Source of the DNA: Collimonas fungivorans
GTDB taxonomy: Bacteria; Pseudomonadota; Gammaproteobacteria; Burkholderiales; Burkholderiaceae_D
Length of the DNA: 64,000 nt
Reading direction: 5' to 3'
Assembly (NCBI RefSeq): GCF_001584145.1
Contig: NZ_CP013232.1
Span: forward strand, 2,480,001 to 2,544,000
A program made the position numbers and the translations under genes. The notes under the pieces are model-generated. The model did no database searches and had not been told where the DNA came from. It saw only the letters and a program-made list of their open reading frames with translations. The number at the start of each line of letters is the position of its first letter. Position 1 is the first letter of the stretch. Below are positions 26,503 through 34,717 of this stretch, piece after piece.

Positions 26503-27269
26503 ATGAAACTCGGGGAGTTAGGTTTTCAATAGTATCTGATGCAGCATGGGCGCCAGGATTGGATACGGCCGCCGCATGGCTGGCCTGGGCACGGCAGCCA
26601 TATGCCATCACAGGCAGTGGCGATGCGGCCGTGTCCGCCATGCCTGCCATGCTGCGTCGGCGTGCCGGCGCCATGGGTAAAATGGCGCTGGAAACGGCTT
26701 ATCGCTGCCTCGACGGCAAGGTCGGCGTGCCGACCGTGTTTTGTTCCCGTCACGGCGAGTGCACACGTTCGGTAGAGCTGCTGGCCGACCTGGTCCAGGG
26801 CCAACCCTTATCTCCCACGTCTTTCAGTTTGTCGGTTCATAACGCCGCCGCCGGCCTGTTTTCGGTCGCGCGCCGGGACCAGGCCAGCCACTCCGCCATG
26901 GCGGCCGGGCGCAGCGGCGTCGAACATGCGGTGATTGAAGCCTGCGGCCTGCTGGCGGACGGCGCCGCTGAAGTACTGCTGGTGGTGTATGACGGCGTGT
27001 TGCCGGAAGTGTTTTTCGAGTACCAGGATTGCCAGGAGCAGCCGTTTGCCTGGGCCTGGCTGATGCGGGCAGAAAGCGCAGATGCCGGCAACCTGATCGG
27101 GTTGTCCTGGAGCGGCGAGGCTGGCGCTGAAACCAATGCCGCGCCGCTGGAATCCAACGGCAGCCGGCAGCCTGGCGGCCTGGAGGTGCTGGCGTTCTAC
27201 CTGCGCCAGGATCGCCAGCTGGTGCGCAAGGCCGATGGGCGCAACTGGTGCTGGAGCCGTCTTGTTTAA
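26503..27269 (+). CDS. apeC: APE chain-length factor (ketosynthase-like, no catalytic Cys), frame change near the N-terminus
   Basis: This is a beta-ketoacyl-synthase-like chain-length factor (Ketoacyl-synt_2 family), the partner that pairs with a ketosynthase to set polyene length. Where a ketosynthase has its cysteine, the protein reads FSLSVHNAAAGLFSVARR, so it is non-catalytic. The conserved opening RFSIVSDAAWAPGLDTAAAW lacks a start in its own frame. An ATG with a GGAG site at 26503 gives MKLGEL in the neighbouring frame and joins perfectly if one base is added near 26520 (MKLGEL-x-FSIVSD). I take this as a lost base; otherwise the start would be TTG 26559. First gene of the operon; stop overlaps the next start. 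Confidence 0.82.
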
Positions 27270-28041
27270 GCGCCTGGAGCGCTGCTGGCGCGTGCTGGCG
27301 ACCGGCTTCAGTTTTGTGCTGTTTGCCGTCGGCGGCTTGCTGTTGCGGATTTTGGTGTTTCCGGTGTTGAATTTGCTGGTCTGGGAGCGGCAGTTGCGGG
27401 TGCTGGTGGCGCGCCAGATAATACGCCTGGTATTTCGCTGTTTTGTCGGCTGCATGCGCCGGCTCGGCGTGCTGGACTACGATATCAGCGGACTGGAGCG
27501 GCTGGAGCGGCAAGGCTTGCTGATCCTGGCGAATCATCCGACCTTGATCGATACGGTGTTCCTGATGGCGTTCGTCAAGCGCGCCGACTGTATTGTCAAG
27601 GGGCGGCTGTGGGACAACCCGTTTACGCGCGGGCCGGTGCGGGCTGCCGGCTACATCAGCAACGAATACGGCGGCGGCCTGGTCGAGGATTGCATCCGTT
27701 CATTACGCGGCGGCGGCAACCTGATCATTTTTCCCGAGGGCACTCGCACCGCTTGCGACGGTCAGATCAGTTTAAAGCGCGGCGCCGCCAATATCGCCGT
27801 GCGCAGCTTGTCGAATGTGACGCCGGTAGTAATCCGCTGCCTGCCGCCGACCTTGGGCAAAGGCGTTAAATGGTGGCAGGTGCCGCCGGTGGCGGCGCAT
27901 TTCAGCATTGAAGTAAAAGAAGATATAGATGTCCACGAGTTTCTAGCAAAAGCCGGTAGCGAAGTGTTGGCAGCCAGGCATTTAACCGCCTACCTGCAAG
28001 ATTATTTTAGGAAAGAAAGCCAGGGTCATGCAGCAGCTTGA
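27262..28041 (+). CDS. PlsC-type 1-acylglycerol-3-phosphate acyltransferase-like protein
   Basis: This roughly 259-residue membrane-associated acyltransferase has the NHPTLIDT motif (the HxxxxD catalytic pair) in LLILANHPTLIDTVFLMA and the acyl-acceptor motif IIFPEGTRT. Two N-terminal hydrophobic stretches (GFSFVLFAVGGLLLRILVFP) anchor it. TTG 27262 has GGAG six bases upstream and overlaps the previous stop; ATG 27235 is the alternative. By order it corresponds to ApeD of E. coli/Xenorhabdus clusters. It probably helps attach the polyene, or its fatty acid, to a lipid carrier; that is inference. Confidence 0.88.
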   Translation: MFKRLERCWRVLATGFSFVLFAVGGLLLRILVFPVLNLLVWERQLRVLVARQIIRLVFRCFVGCMRRLGVLDYDISGLERLERQGLLILANHPTLIDTVFLMAFVKRADCIVKGRLWDNPFTRGPVRAAGYISNEYGGGLVEDCIRSLRGGGNLIIFPEGTRTACDGQISLKRGAANIAVRSLSNVTPVVIRCLPPTLGKGVKWWQVPPVAAHFSIEVKEDIDVHEFLAKAGSEVLAARHLTAYLQDYFRKESQGHAAA

Positions 28042-28288
28042 AGAAGAAGTGAAGCAGGTCATCATCGATGTCCTGCAACTGGAAGACATAACTCCCGCCG
28101 ATATCGTCAGCGACGCGCCGCTGTTCGTCGACGGCCTCGGGCTGGACTCGATCGACGCGCTGGAGCTGGGCGTGGCGATCCAGAAGCGCTACGGCATTTC
28201 GTTGTCGGCGGACTCGGCCGAGACGCGCAACCATTTTGCTTCGGTGCGCACGCTGGCCGCGATGATTGCCAGCAACAGAAAGAAATGA
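28028..28288 (+). CDS. apeE: Acyl carrier protein 1 of the polyene pathway
   Basis: This 86-residue carrier has the phosphopantetheine serine in GLGLDSIDALELGVAI. Helix I starts LEEEVKQVIIDVLQLEDI. It overlaps the acyltransferase gene by 14 bp and is followed directly by a second carrier. Paired carriers are a hallmark of aryl-polyene clusters; in Xenorhabdus they hold the growing aryl chain. The phosphopantetheinyl transferase at the operon end is the likely activator. Confidence 0.9.
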   Translation: MQQLEEEVKQVIIDVLQLEDITPADIVSDAPLFVDGLGLDSIDALELGVAIQKRYGISLSADSAETRNHFASVRTLAAMIASNRKK

Positions 28289-28297
28289 CGGTGTGAC

Positions 28298-28582
28298 ATG
28301 AAACTGACCAACTCAGTGACCAATTCAATGAGCAAGCAAGAGATCTACCTGTGGCTGGTGAACGTGCTGCACGAAATGTTCGAGATCGACAAGGAGCAGG
28401 TAACGCCGCAAGCCAACCTGTATACCGACCTGGATATCGATAGCATCGACGCGGTCGACCTGGTGGTCAAGCTCAAGCAGCTCACCGGCAAGCGCCTGCA
28501 GCCGGATGTCTTCAAGGCGGTGCGCACGGTGCAGGACGTGGTCGACGCCCTGGCGGCCTTGCTGGCCGAGGACGAAAAGTAA
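28298..28582 (+). CDS. apeF: Acyl carrier protein 2 of the polyene pathway
   Basis: This carrier of up to 94 residues has the attachment serine in LYTDLDIDSIDAVDLVVKLK. It ends VRTVQDVVDALAALLAEDEK. ATG 28298 is used; ATG 28328 (MSKQEIYLWL) begins nearer the conserved domain and may be the real start. It is clearly different from the first carrier, so the two probably have distinct partners (starter loading versus elongation). Confidence 0.88.
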   Translation: MKLTNSVTNSMSKQEIYLWLVNVLHEMFEIDKEQVTPQANLYTDLDIDSIDAVDLVVKLKQLTGKRLQPDVFKAVRTVQDVVDALAALLAEDEK

Positions 28583-28598
28583 GGCGCCCAAGGATCCC

Positions 28599-29228
28599 GT
28601 GCTGAATTTTACCCGCTATATCAGGCGCTTTTTACCCACGGTAGTGAGCCTGCTGCTCACTTTGCTCTATCCGCTCGCGATCTGGCTCGGGCACGGGCGG
28701 GTCGAGCCGCGCCTGCTGGCCCTGCTGCTGGTGCTGGCCGCGGCCAGCCGCCTGCCGTCCCTGAAACTGAAGTTAAAACTGAACGGCGCCAGCCGCTGGT
28801 GGCTGGCCGGCGCCTTGCTGTTGGCGGCGCTGGCGATATGGAATAACGCCTTGCTGCCTTTGAAGCTGTATCCGGTGCTGGTCAATCTCGGCATGCTGGC
28901 GGTGTTTGGCTACAGCCTGCATGTTCCGCCATCGGTCATCGAGCGCATGGCGCGCTTGAGCGATCCGGCGCTGCCCGCTTATGCGGTTGCCTACACGCGC
29001 CGCGTGACCCAGGTATGGTGCGGTTTTTTTGTCGTCAACGGCACGTTGGCCTTGCTGACTGCGATCTGGGCATCCGCTGCGGTCTGGTCGCTCTATAACG
29101 GCGTGCTGGCTTACATATTGATGGGTTGCCTGTTCGCCGGCGAACACCTGGTGCGGATCGTCGTCAGGCGCCGCCACCGCCTGCTGGAACAGCAAACCGG
29201 GCAGCAAGCGGATGGGCGGCATGTCTGA
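28599..29228 (+). CDS. Polytopic inner-membrane protein of APE clusters (COG4648-like)
   Basis: The protein has 209 residues and starts at GTG 28599 behind AAGGA. Six or so hydrophobic segments are seen, such as FLPTVVSLLLTLLYPLAIWL, LAGALLLAALAIW and ILMGCLFAGEHLVRIVVRR. Members are often mislabelled DNA gyrase subunit B in databases; the family is a membrane protein of unknown activity that recurs in aryl-polyene operons (ApeG position). A role in moving or anchoring the product is plausible only from context. Confidence 0.8.
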   Translation: MLNFTRYIRRFLPTVVSLLLTLLYPLAIWLGHGRVEPRLLALLLVLAAASRLPSLKLKLKLNGASRWWLAGALLLAALAIWNNALLPLKLYPVLVNLGMLAVFGYSLHVPPSVIERMARLSDPALPAYAVAYTRRVTQVWCGFFVVNGTLALLTAIWASAAVWSLYNGVLAYILMGCLFAGEHLVRIVVRRRHRLLEQQTGQQADGRHV

Positions 29229-30984
29229 TCCGCTCAACCTGCTGGCGTTGATGAGCCAGCTGCCGGGGTACGGGCAGCGGCCATTCGCGTGGCGCGACGG
29301 CAAACCGCTGGGCTACGCCTATTTGCTTGCCCAGGCTGCTGCATGGCAGCGTTTGCTGTCGCGCCAGGCGGGATCGCGTTTTGCCTTGTATTGCAGCGAC
29401 AGCGCCGCCTTCGCCTGCATCTTGCTGGGCGCATGGCAGGCCGGCAAGACAGTCTATCTGCCGGGCGACGTGCTGCCCGCCACCTGCGCCAGCCTGGGCG
29501 CGCTGGTCGACGGTTACCTGGGCGATTTCCCGCCGCAGTATGCGCCACTGGCCATGGCCGATAACGAGGATGCCGAGGATGCCGAGGATGCGATACCCGC
29601 ATTCAAAACCTTGCCGCCGGATTTCCCCGGGCTGGTGATTTTTACCTCAGGCAGCACCGGCGAGCCGCAAGCGGTGCCGAAAATCATGGCGCAGCTGGCT
29701 GCCGAAGTGGCGTCCCTGGAGCTTTTGTTTGGGGCCAGGATAGGCGACGCCGATATCCTGGCGACGGTGTCGCACCAGCATATCTACGGCTTGCTGTTCA
29801 AGGTGCTGTGGCCATTGGCTGCCGGCCGCGCAATGCACGCGCGGCAGCTCGACTACCTGGGCGAGTTCCGGCCGCAGCCCGGCAAAGCGGTTGCCCTGGT
29901 CTCCAGCCCGGCTCACCTGAAACGCTTGCCGGCCACATTTTCGCCGGAGCAGGTAGCCGCGGTACGCGTCATATTTTCGTCCGGCGGTGCGCTGCCGCCG
30001 GAAGTTGCCGCCGCCGCCGGCCAGGCGCTGGGAGCGGTGCCGATCGAAGTCTACGGCAGTTCCGAAACCGGCGGCGTGGCCTGGCGCCAGCGGCTTGCCG
30101 GCGCAGACGACAGCTGGCAAGCGATGCCGGCGGTCGTCTGGCGTGTCGGCGCCGACGATGAAGTGCTTGAAATCCGCTCGCCCCATTTGCCCGACGGGAG
30201 CTGGTTCGCGCTGGCGGACCAGGTGCAGGCAATCAGCCAGCAGCGGTTCCGCTTGAAAGGACGTGTCGACCGTATCGTCAAGGTTGAAGAAAAACGCGTT
30301 TCCCTGGATGCCCTGGAGCGGCAGCTGCGGGCGATGGTCCAGGTGGCGGATGCGCGCGTATTGCTGGTGGAGCAGGCGCAATTGGAACAGCGGCAGCAGC
30401 GGCAACGGATTGCCGCTTTTGTCGTGTTGTCGGCTGAAGGTGAGCGGATTCTGGCGGCGCACGGCAAGCTGGCCCTGAACCGCCTGCTGCGCGACGGCAT
30501 GGCGCATGCAGTGGAAGCGGTTGCGCTGCCGCGCAGCTGGCGCTACCTGAAGGCGCTGCCGGTGAATGCGCAAGGCAAGACCACGCGCGCCAATCTACTG
30601 GCGCTGCTGGAGCCGCCGGCCGAAGCGCCGCGCCAGCCTGGCGAGCGCTTGCTGGAACAGGATTCCCATCGGGTATTGCTGGAGTTGACGGTACCCAGCG
30701 ATCTCCTGTATTTCAATGGCCATTTCGAAGGGGCGCCGATTTTGCCCGGTGTGGTGCAGCTCGACTGGGCGATCAGTTATGGCCGCCGCTACTTTGCATT
30801 GGCGCCGCAATTCCTCGGCATGCGCGGCTTGAAATTCCAGCGCGCGATTACGCCGGGCATGGTGGTGCAGCTGGAGCTGCTGCATGACGTGCCGAAAAGC
30901 AGCCTGGCGTTCCGCATGGTCTCGGCGGCAGGGCAGCACGCCAGCGGCCGCATCACCTTTGGAGCCGGCCATGCTGCCAGCTGA
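29221..30984 (+). CDS. Aryl/acyl-ACP synthetase fused to a hotdog dehydratase domain
   Basis: Residues 1 to about 450 are an AMP-forming ligase: P-loop LVIFTSGSTGEPQAVPK, EVYGSSETGGVAWRQ, FRLKGRVDRIVKVEEKRV, and the adenylation lysine in LPVNAQGKTTRANL. The last about 130 residues are a FabA/FabZ-like hotdog fold (LYFNGHFEGAPILPGVVQLD, with the HFxGxPxxPG active-site motif). In E. coli and Xenorhabdus these are separate ApeH (ligase) and ApeI (dehydratase); here they are one chain of 587 residues. The ligase should load the aromatic starter onto a carrier protein and the dehydratase should create double bonds. ATG 29221 overlaps the previous stop; 29212 is an alternative. A three-copy 9-bp repeat (29566-29592) encodes DAEDAEDA in the ligase. 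Confidence 0.9.
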   Translation: MSDPLNLLALMSQLPGYGQRPFAWRDGKPLGYAYLLAQAAAWQRLLSRQAGSRFALYCSDSAAFACILLGAWQAGKTVYLPGDVLPATCASLGALVDGYLGDFPPQYAPLAMADNEDAEDAEDAIPAFKTLPPDFPGLVIFTSGSTGEPQAVPKIMAQLAAEVASLELLFGARIGDADILATVSHQHIYGLLFKVLWPLAAGRAMHARQLDYLGEFRPQPGKAVALVSSPAHLKRLPATFSPEQVAAVRVIFSSGGALPPEVAAAAGQALGAVPIEVYGSSETGGVAWRQRLAGADDSWQAMPAVVWRVGADDEVLEIRSPHLPDGSWFALADQVQAISQQRFRLKGRVDRIVKVEEKRVSLDALERQLRAMVQVADARVLLVEQAQLEQRQQRQRIAAFVVLSAEGERILAAHGKLALNRLLRDGMAHAVEAVALPRSWRYLKALPVNAQGKTTRANLLALLEPPAEAPRQPGERLLEQDSHRVLLELTVPSDLLYFNGHFEGAPILPGVVQLDWAISYGRRYFALAPQFLGMRGLKFQRAITPGMVVQLELLHDVPKSSLAFRMVSAAGQHASGRITFGAGHAAS

Positions 30985-31753
30985 GCCATTCAAGCCGTGC
31001 GCGGTGATCCCGGTCTATAACCATGAACACGCCATCGGCATAGTGCTGGCTGCGGTGCTGGCGCACGACTTGCCATGCGTGCTGGTCGACGACGCCAGTT
31101 CGCCTGCGTGCGCGGCAGTGCTTGACGAGCTGGCAGCCGCTTATCCCGGACAGGTCTTCCTGTTGCGCCATGCCGTCAACCGCGGCAAGGGCGGGGCGGT
31201 GTTGAGCGGCATCCGGCATGCAGCCGCAGCCGGCTACAGCCATGCCTTGCAGATCGACGCCGACGGTCAGCACTGCACCGACGATATCCCCCGTTTTCTG
31301 CAGCAGGCGGCAGCCCAGCCGCGCAGCCTGATTGTCGGCTGCCCGCAATACGACGACAGCGTGCCGTCGCTGCGTTTCTACGCACGTTACCTGACGCATG
31401 TCTGGGTCTGGATCAATACCTTGTCGCTGGATATCAAGGATTCCATGTGCGGATTCCGGGTTTATCCCTTGCCGCCGCTGGTGCGTCTGATGCAACGCAA
31501 GAAACTGGGCGAGCGCATGGATTTCGATACCGAAGTGCTGGTGCGTCTGTATTGGGATGGCATAGCTGTCGTCAACCTGCCGACCCGGGTTACCTATCCG
31601 ATGGATGGCGTCTCGCATTTTCGTGTCGGCCTCGACAACTTGCTGATATCGCGTCTCCATGCCACTTTGTTCTTCGGCATGCTGTGGCGCGCGCCGCGCC
31701 TGCTCGGGCGTCGGTTACGGTTGATGCTGCAGCCGGCGCGAGGCCAGTCTTGA
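30971..31753 (+). CDS. Family 2 glycosyltransferase of the polyene pathway
   Basis: This 260-residue GT2 enzyme has the GT-A fold signature CAVIPVYNHEHAIG, the VLVDDASSPA loop, NRGKGGAVLSGIRHA and the DXD-type ALQIDADGQH. MDFDTEVLVRLYW and the Pro/Asp-rich end are typical. ATG 30971 has GGAG six bases before it. In E. coli the matching ApeJ joins a glycosyltransferase to an acyltransferase; here they are two overlapping genes. A dolichyl-phosphate-mannose-synthase-like activity would fit, making a glycolipid anchor for the polyene. Confidence 0.88.
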   Translation: MLPAEPFKPCAVIPVYNHEHAIGIVLAAVLAHDLPCVLVDDASSPACAAVLDELAAAYPGQVFLLRHAVNRGKGGAVLSGIRHAAAAGYSHALQIDADGQHCTDDIPRFLQQAAAQPRSLIVGCPQYDDSVPSLRFYARYLTHVWVWINTLSLDIKDSMCGFRVYPLPPLVRLMQRKKLGERMDFDTEVLVRLYWDGIAVVNLPTRVTYPMDGVSHFRVGLDNLLISRLHATLFFGMLWRAPRLLGRRLRLMLQPARGQS

Positions 31754-32712
31754 GCGCCAACCGGCGCCACTGGGCGCAGATCAACGAAGCCAGCTTCGTG
31801 GGCGGCATGCGGCTGCTGTTCGCGATATACCGGTTTGCCGGCCGCTGGCCTTTCAGGTTCGCCTTGTATCCGGTGCTGGGCTGGTATTTGCTGAGCAAGC
31901 CGGCCGCGCGGCGGGCTTCCATGGATTACTTGCAGCGGCTATGCGCTTTTGATCCCGCGGTAGCCAGGCTTAACCGGATTCAGCCAGGCTGGCGCGGCGT
32001 GTTCCGGCATCTGGCCGCGTTCGCTGAAAACATCCTCGACAAGATGCTGCTGTGGGGCGGTTTGTTCAAGACAGCGGACGTACTGTCTTTCGGGCGCGAA
32101 CAGATGCTGGAAAACACCCAGGCGCGGCGCGGCGGCCTGCTGATTTGCGCGCACCTGGGCAATCTTGAATTGTGCCGGGTGCTGTCGCGCCAGCACCGCG
32201 AGCTGCGGATTACGGTGCTGGTGCATACCAAGCACGCCCAGGCGTTCAACCGCCTGCTGGCCAAGCTTGATCCGGACAGCCAGCTGAACCTGATGCAGGT
32301 CAGCGAAATGACGCCGGCTACCGCGATGCTGCTGGCCGAGAAGGTAGGGCGCGGCGAATTTGTCGCCATCGCCGGCGACCGTATTCCGGTATCGCCCGTG
32401 CCGCGCGTGGCGCAGGCATCGTTCCTGGGCCAGGCTGCAGCCTTCCCGGTCGGTCCTTATGTGCTGGCAAGCGTGCTGGAATGTCCGGTCTACCTGCTGT
32501 TTTCAATCACGAAAAACGGTCACTCTGAATGCCATTTCGAGCTGTTCCGAGAGTCGATTCACTTGCCGCGCAAGAGCCGCGACCAAGTCCTGCATGAACT
32601 GGCTGCCGCTTACGCGGCAAGGCTGGAGTTCTTTTGCCTGAAAGCTCCGCTGCAATGGTTCAATTTTTACGATTTCTGGCATTTATCCGGATACCAAGAT
32701 GCATCTCGCTGA
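31750..32712 (+). CDS. LpxL/HtrB-type lysophospholipid acyltransferase
   Basis: The protein has about 320 residues. TTG 31750 (LSANRRHWAQINEASF) overlaps the previous stop as TTGA. It carries a family-typical catalytic region, GGLLICAHLGNLELCRVL (H-x4-E in the lauroyl-acyltransferase type), and a later block GDRIPVSPVPRVAQASFLGQ with FPVGPYVLASVLECPVYLL. The FAIYRFAGRWPFRFALYPVL region is a membrane anchor. Together with the preceding glycosyltransferase it matches the second half of ApeJ-like proteins. Likely acylates the carrier glycolipid. Confidence 0.85.
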   Translation: MSANRRHWAQINEASFVGGMRLLFAIYRFAGRWPFRFALYPVLGWYLLSKPAARRASMDYLQRLCAFDPAVARLNRIQPGWRGVFRHLAAFAENILDKMLLWGGLFKTADVLSFGREQMLENTQARRGGLLICAHLGNLELCRVLSRQHRELRITVLVHTKHAQAFNRLLAKLDPDSQLNLMQVSEMTPATAMLLAEKVGRGEFVAIAGDRIPVSPVPRVAQASFLGQAAAFPVGPYVLASVLECPVYLLFSITKNGHSECHFELFRESIHLPRKSRDQVLHELAAAYAARLEFFCLKAPLQWFNFYDFWHLSGYQDASR

Positions 32713-34282
32713 ACTGAAAAACCTGTCGGCCGCCGCGCCGAGCGCGCCGCTGCAACGCACGGTCTGTTTTGACCAGGGCCGCCTGACGATCGAAGATATT
32801 GTCGACATTGCATCGGGCGCGGCTCAGGCCAGCTTGTCCGAAGCACCGGCCTTTCGCGCGGCGATCACGCGCGGCGCCGATTTCCTCGACCGTCTGCTGC
32901 GCGAAGACGGCACCATCTACGGCGTCACCACAGGCTACGGCGATTCCTGCACCGTCAACGTGCCGGCCGAACTGATCGCTGAGCTGCCGCACCATCTGTA
33001 CACCTACCACGGCTGCGGCCTGGGCGAGCTGTTCAGCCCGGCGCAGACGCGCGCCATCATGGCGGTGCGCCTGGCCTCGCTCAGCAAGGGTTATTCCGGC
33101 GTCAGCGTCGGCCTGCTGGAACAGATCGCGCTTCTGCTGCAAGAAGATCTGCTGCCCTTGATCCCGTCCGAGGGCTCGGTCGGCGCCAGCGGCGACCTGA
33201 CGCCGTTGTCCTACCTGGCTGCCGTACTGTGCGGCGAGCGCGAAGTCTGGCGCGACGGTATCAAGGTCAGCGCCGCCGAAGCGCTGCTCGGCGCCGGCAT
33301 TACGCCGCTGCGGTTGCGGCCGAAAGAAGGGCTGGCGATCATGAACGGCACTGCGGTGATGACAGCCCTGGCTTGCCTGGCTTACGACCGCGCGCAGTAC
33401 CTGGTGCGTATCGCCACCCGCATCACGGCCATGGCCAGTTTTGCCCTGGACGGCAACGCCCATCATTTCGACGCCGAATTGTTTGCAGTCAAGCCGCACG
33501 TGGGCCAGCAGCAGGTGGCTGCCTGGCTGCGCCAGGATTTGCCGGTGACCGATGCACCGCGCAACCAGCAGCGTTTGCAGGACCGTTATTCCATCCGCTG
33601 TGCGCCGCATGTGATTGGCGTGCTGGCCGACGCCTTGCCATGGATGCGAGAGTCGATTGAAAACGAATTGAACAGCGCCAACGATAATCCGATCATCGAT
33701 GCCGAAAATGAACGGGTGTTGCACGGCGGCCATTTCTACGGTGGCCACATCGCGTTCGCGATGGACAGCATGAAAAATGCGGTCGCCAATGTCGCCGACC
33801 TGCTCGACCGGCAGATGGCTTTGCTGGTCGATAGCCGTTACAACCATGGTTTGCCGGCCAACCTGTCGGGCGCGGAAGGTCCGCGCGCCAGCATCAACCA
33901 CGGCCTGAAGGCCTTGCAGATCAGCGCTTCGGCCTGGACCGCCGAAGCGCTCAAGCAGACCATGCCGGCTTCGGTGTTTTCGCGCTCTACCGAATGCCAC
34001 AACCAGGACAAGGTGAGCATGGGCACCATCGCCGCCCGCGATTGCCTGCGCGTGCTGCAGCTGACCGAACAGGTGGTGGCGGCCTTGCTGGTCAGCGTGC
34101 GGCAGGGCGTCTGGCTGCGCTGCAGGGTGGACGGCGGCGCGCAGCCGCAACACAACCTGCAGCAGATGCTGGAACTGCTGGCGGCCGATATTGCCGTAAT
34201 ACAGGAAGACCGCATGCTGGAACCCGATTTACGCCGCCTGCTGGAACGCATACGCCTTCAGCATTGGTCTTTGTACGAGTAG
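32699..34282 (+). CDS. MIO-type aromatic amino acid ammonia-lyase (HAL/TAL/PAL family)
   Basis: The protein has 527 residues. The MIO prosthetic group forms from Ala163-Ser164-Gly165 in SVGASGDLTPLSYL. Tyr74 in IYGVTTGYGDS and the lyase signature around ENELNSANDNPIIDAEN are present. Where histidine lyases have Ser-His and tyrosine lyases His-Leu, this protein reads Tyr-His (LYTYHGCGLG). In pigment operons such lyases are proposed to make cinnamate or coumarate as the aryl starter, for example in flexirubin synthesis. The true substrate is open. It overlaps the acyltransferase gene by 14 bp. Confidence 0.9.
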   Translation: MHLAELKNLSAAAPSAPLQRTVCFDQGRLTIEDIVDIASGAAQASLSEAPAFRAAITRGADFLDRLLREDGTIYGVTTGYGDSCTVNVPAELIAELPHHLYTYHGCGLGELFSPAQTRAIMAVRLASLSKGYSGVSVGLLEQIALLLQEDLLPLIPSEGSVGASGDLTPLSYLAAVLCGEREVWRDGIKVSAAEALLGAGITPLRLRPKEGLAIMNGTAVMTALACLAYDRAQYLVRIATRITAMASFALDGNAHHFDAELFAVKPHVGQQQVAAWLRQDLPVTDAPRNQQRLQDRYSIRCAPHVIGVLADALPWMRESIENELNSANDNPIIDAENERVLHGGHFYGGHIAFAMDSMKNAVANVADLLDRQMALLVDSRYNHGLPANLSGAEGPRASINHGLKALQISASAWTAEALKQTMPASVFSRSTECHNQDKVSMGTIAARDCLRVLQLTEQVVAALLVSVRQGVWLRCRVDGGAQPQHNLQQMLELLAADIAVIQEDRMLEPDLRRLLERIRLQHWSLYE

Positions 34283-34285
34283 GCC

Positions 34286-34717
34286 ATGGCAAATTTACAT
34301 AAGCACCGCTGGTCGGCGGAACTGGAATTGCAAGTGCAGTTCTACGATCTCGATCCGATGCAGATCGTCTGGCACGGCAATTACGTCAAATACCTGGAAA
34401 TGGCGCGCTGCGCGCTGCTCGACAAACTGGACTACAACTATCCGGCGATGCAGGCATCCGGTTATACCTGGCCGATCATCGATCTGCACCTGCGTTACGC
34501 GCATCCGGCGACATTCGGCCAGCGCGTCAAGGTACGCGCCAGCGTCATCGAATGGGAAAACCGGCTGCGCATCGAATACCTCATCACCGACAGCGCCAGC
34601 GGCCAGCGCCTTACCCGCGGCACCACCACGCAGGTGGCGGTGGCGATTGCGACCGGCGAAATGTGTTTTGCATCGCCGCCCGTGTTATTTCAGAAACTAG
34701 GAATCGAGCAAACATGA
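34286..34717 (+). CDS. Hotdog-fold acyl-CoA/acyl-ACP thioesterase
   Basis: This 143-residue YbgC/4-hydroxybenzoyl-CoA-type thioesterase has the helix motif VQFYDLDPMQIVWHGNYVKY (active-site aspartate in YDLDPMQ) and HLRYAHPATFGQRVKVRASV. It sits three bases after the ammonia-lyase and overlaps the LolA-like gene by four. By order it matches ApeK. It could release the finished polyene from its carrier or edit stalled starters. Confidence 0.88.
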   Translation: MANLHKHRWSAELELQVQFYDLDPMQIVWHGNYVKYLEMARCALLDKLDYNYPAMQASGYTWPIIDLHLRYAHPATFGQRVKVRASVIEWENRLRIEYLITDSASGQRLTRGTTTQVAVAIATGEMCFASPPVLFQKLGIEQT

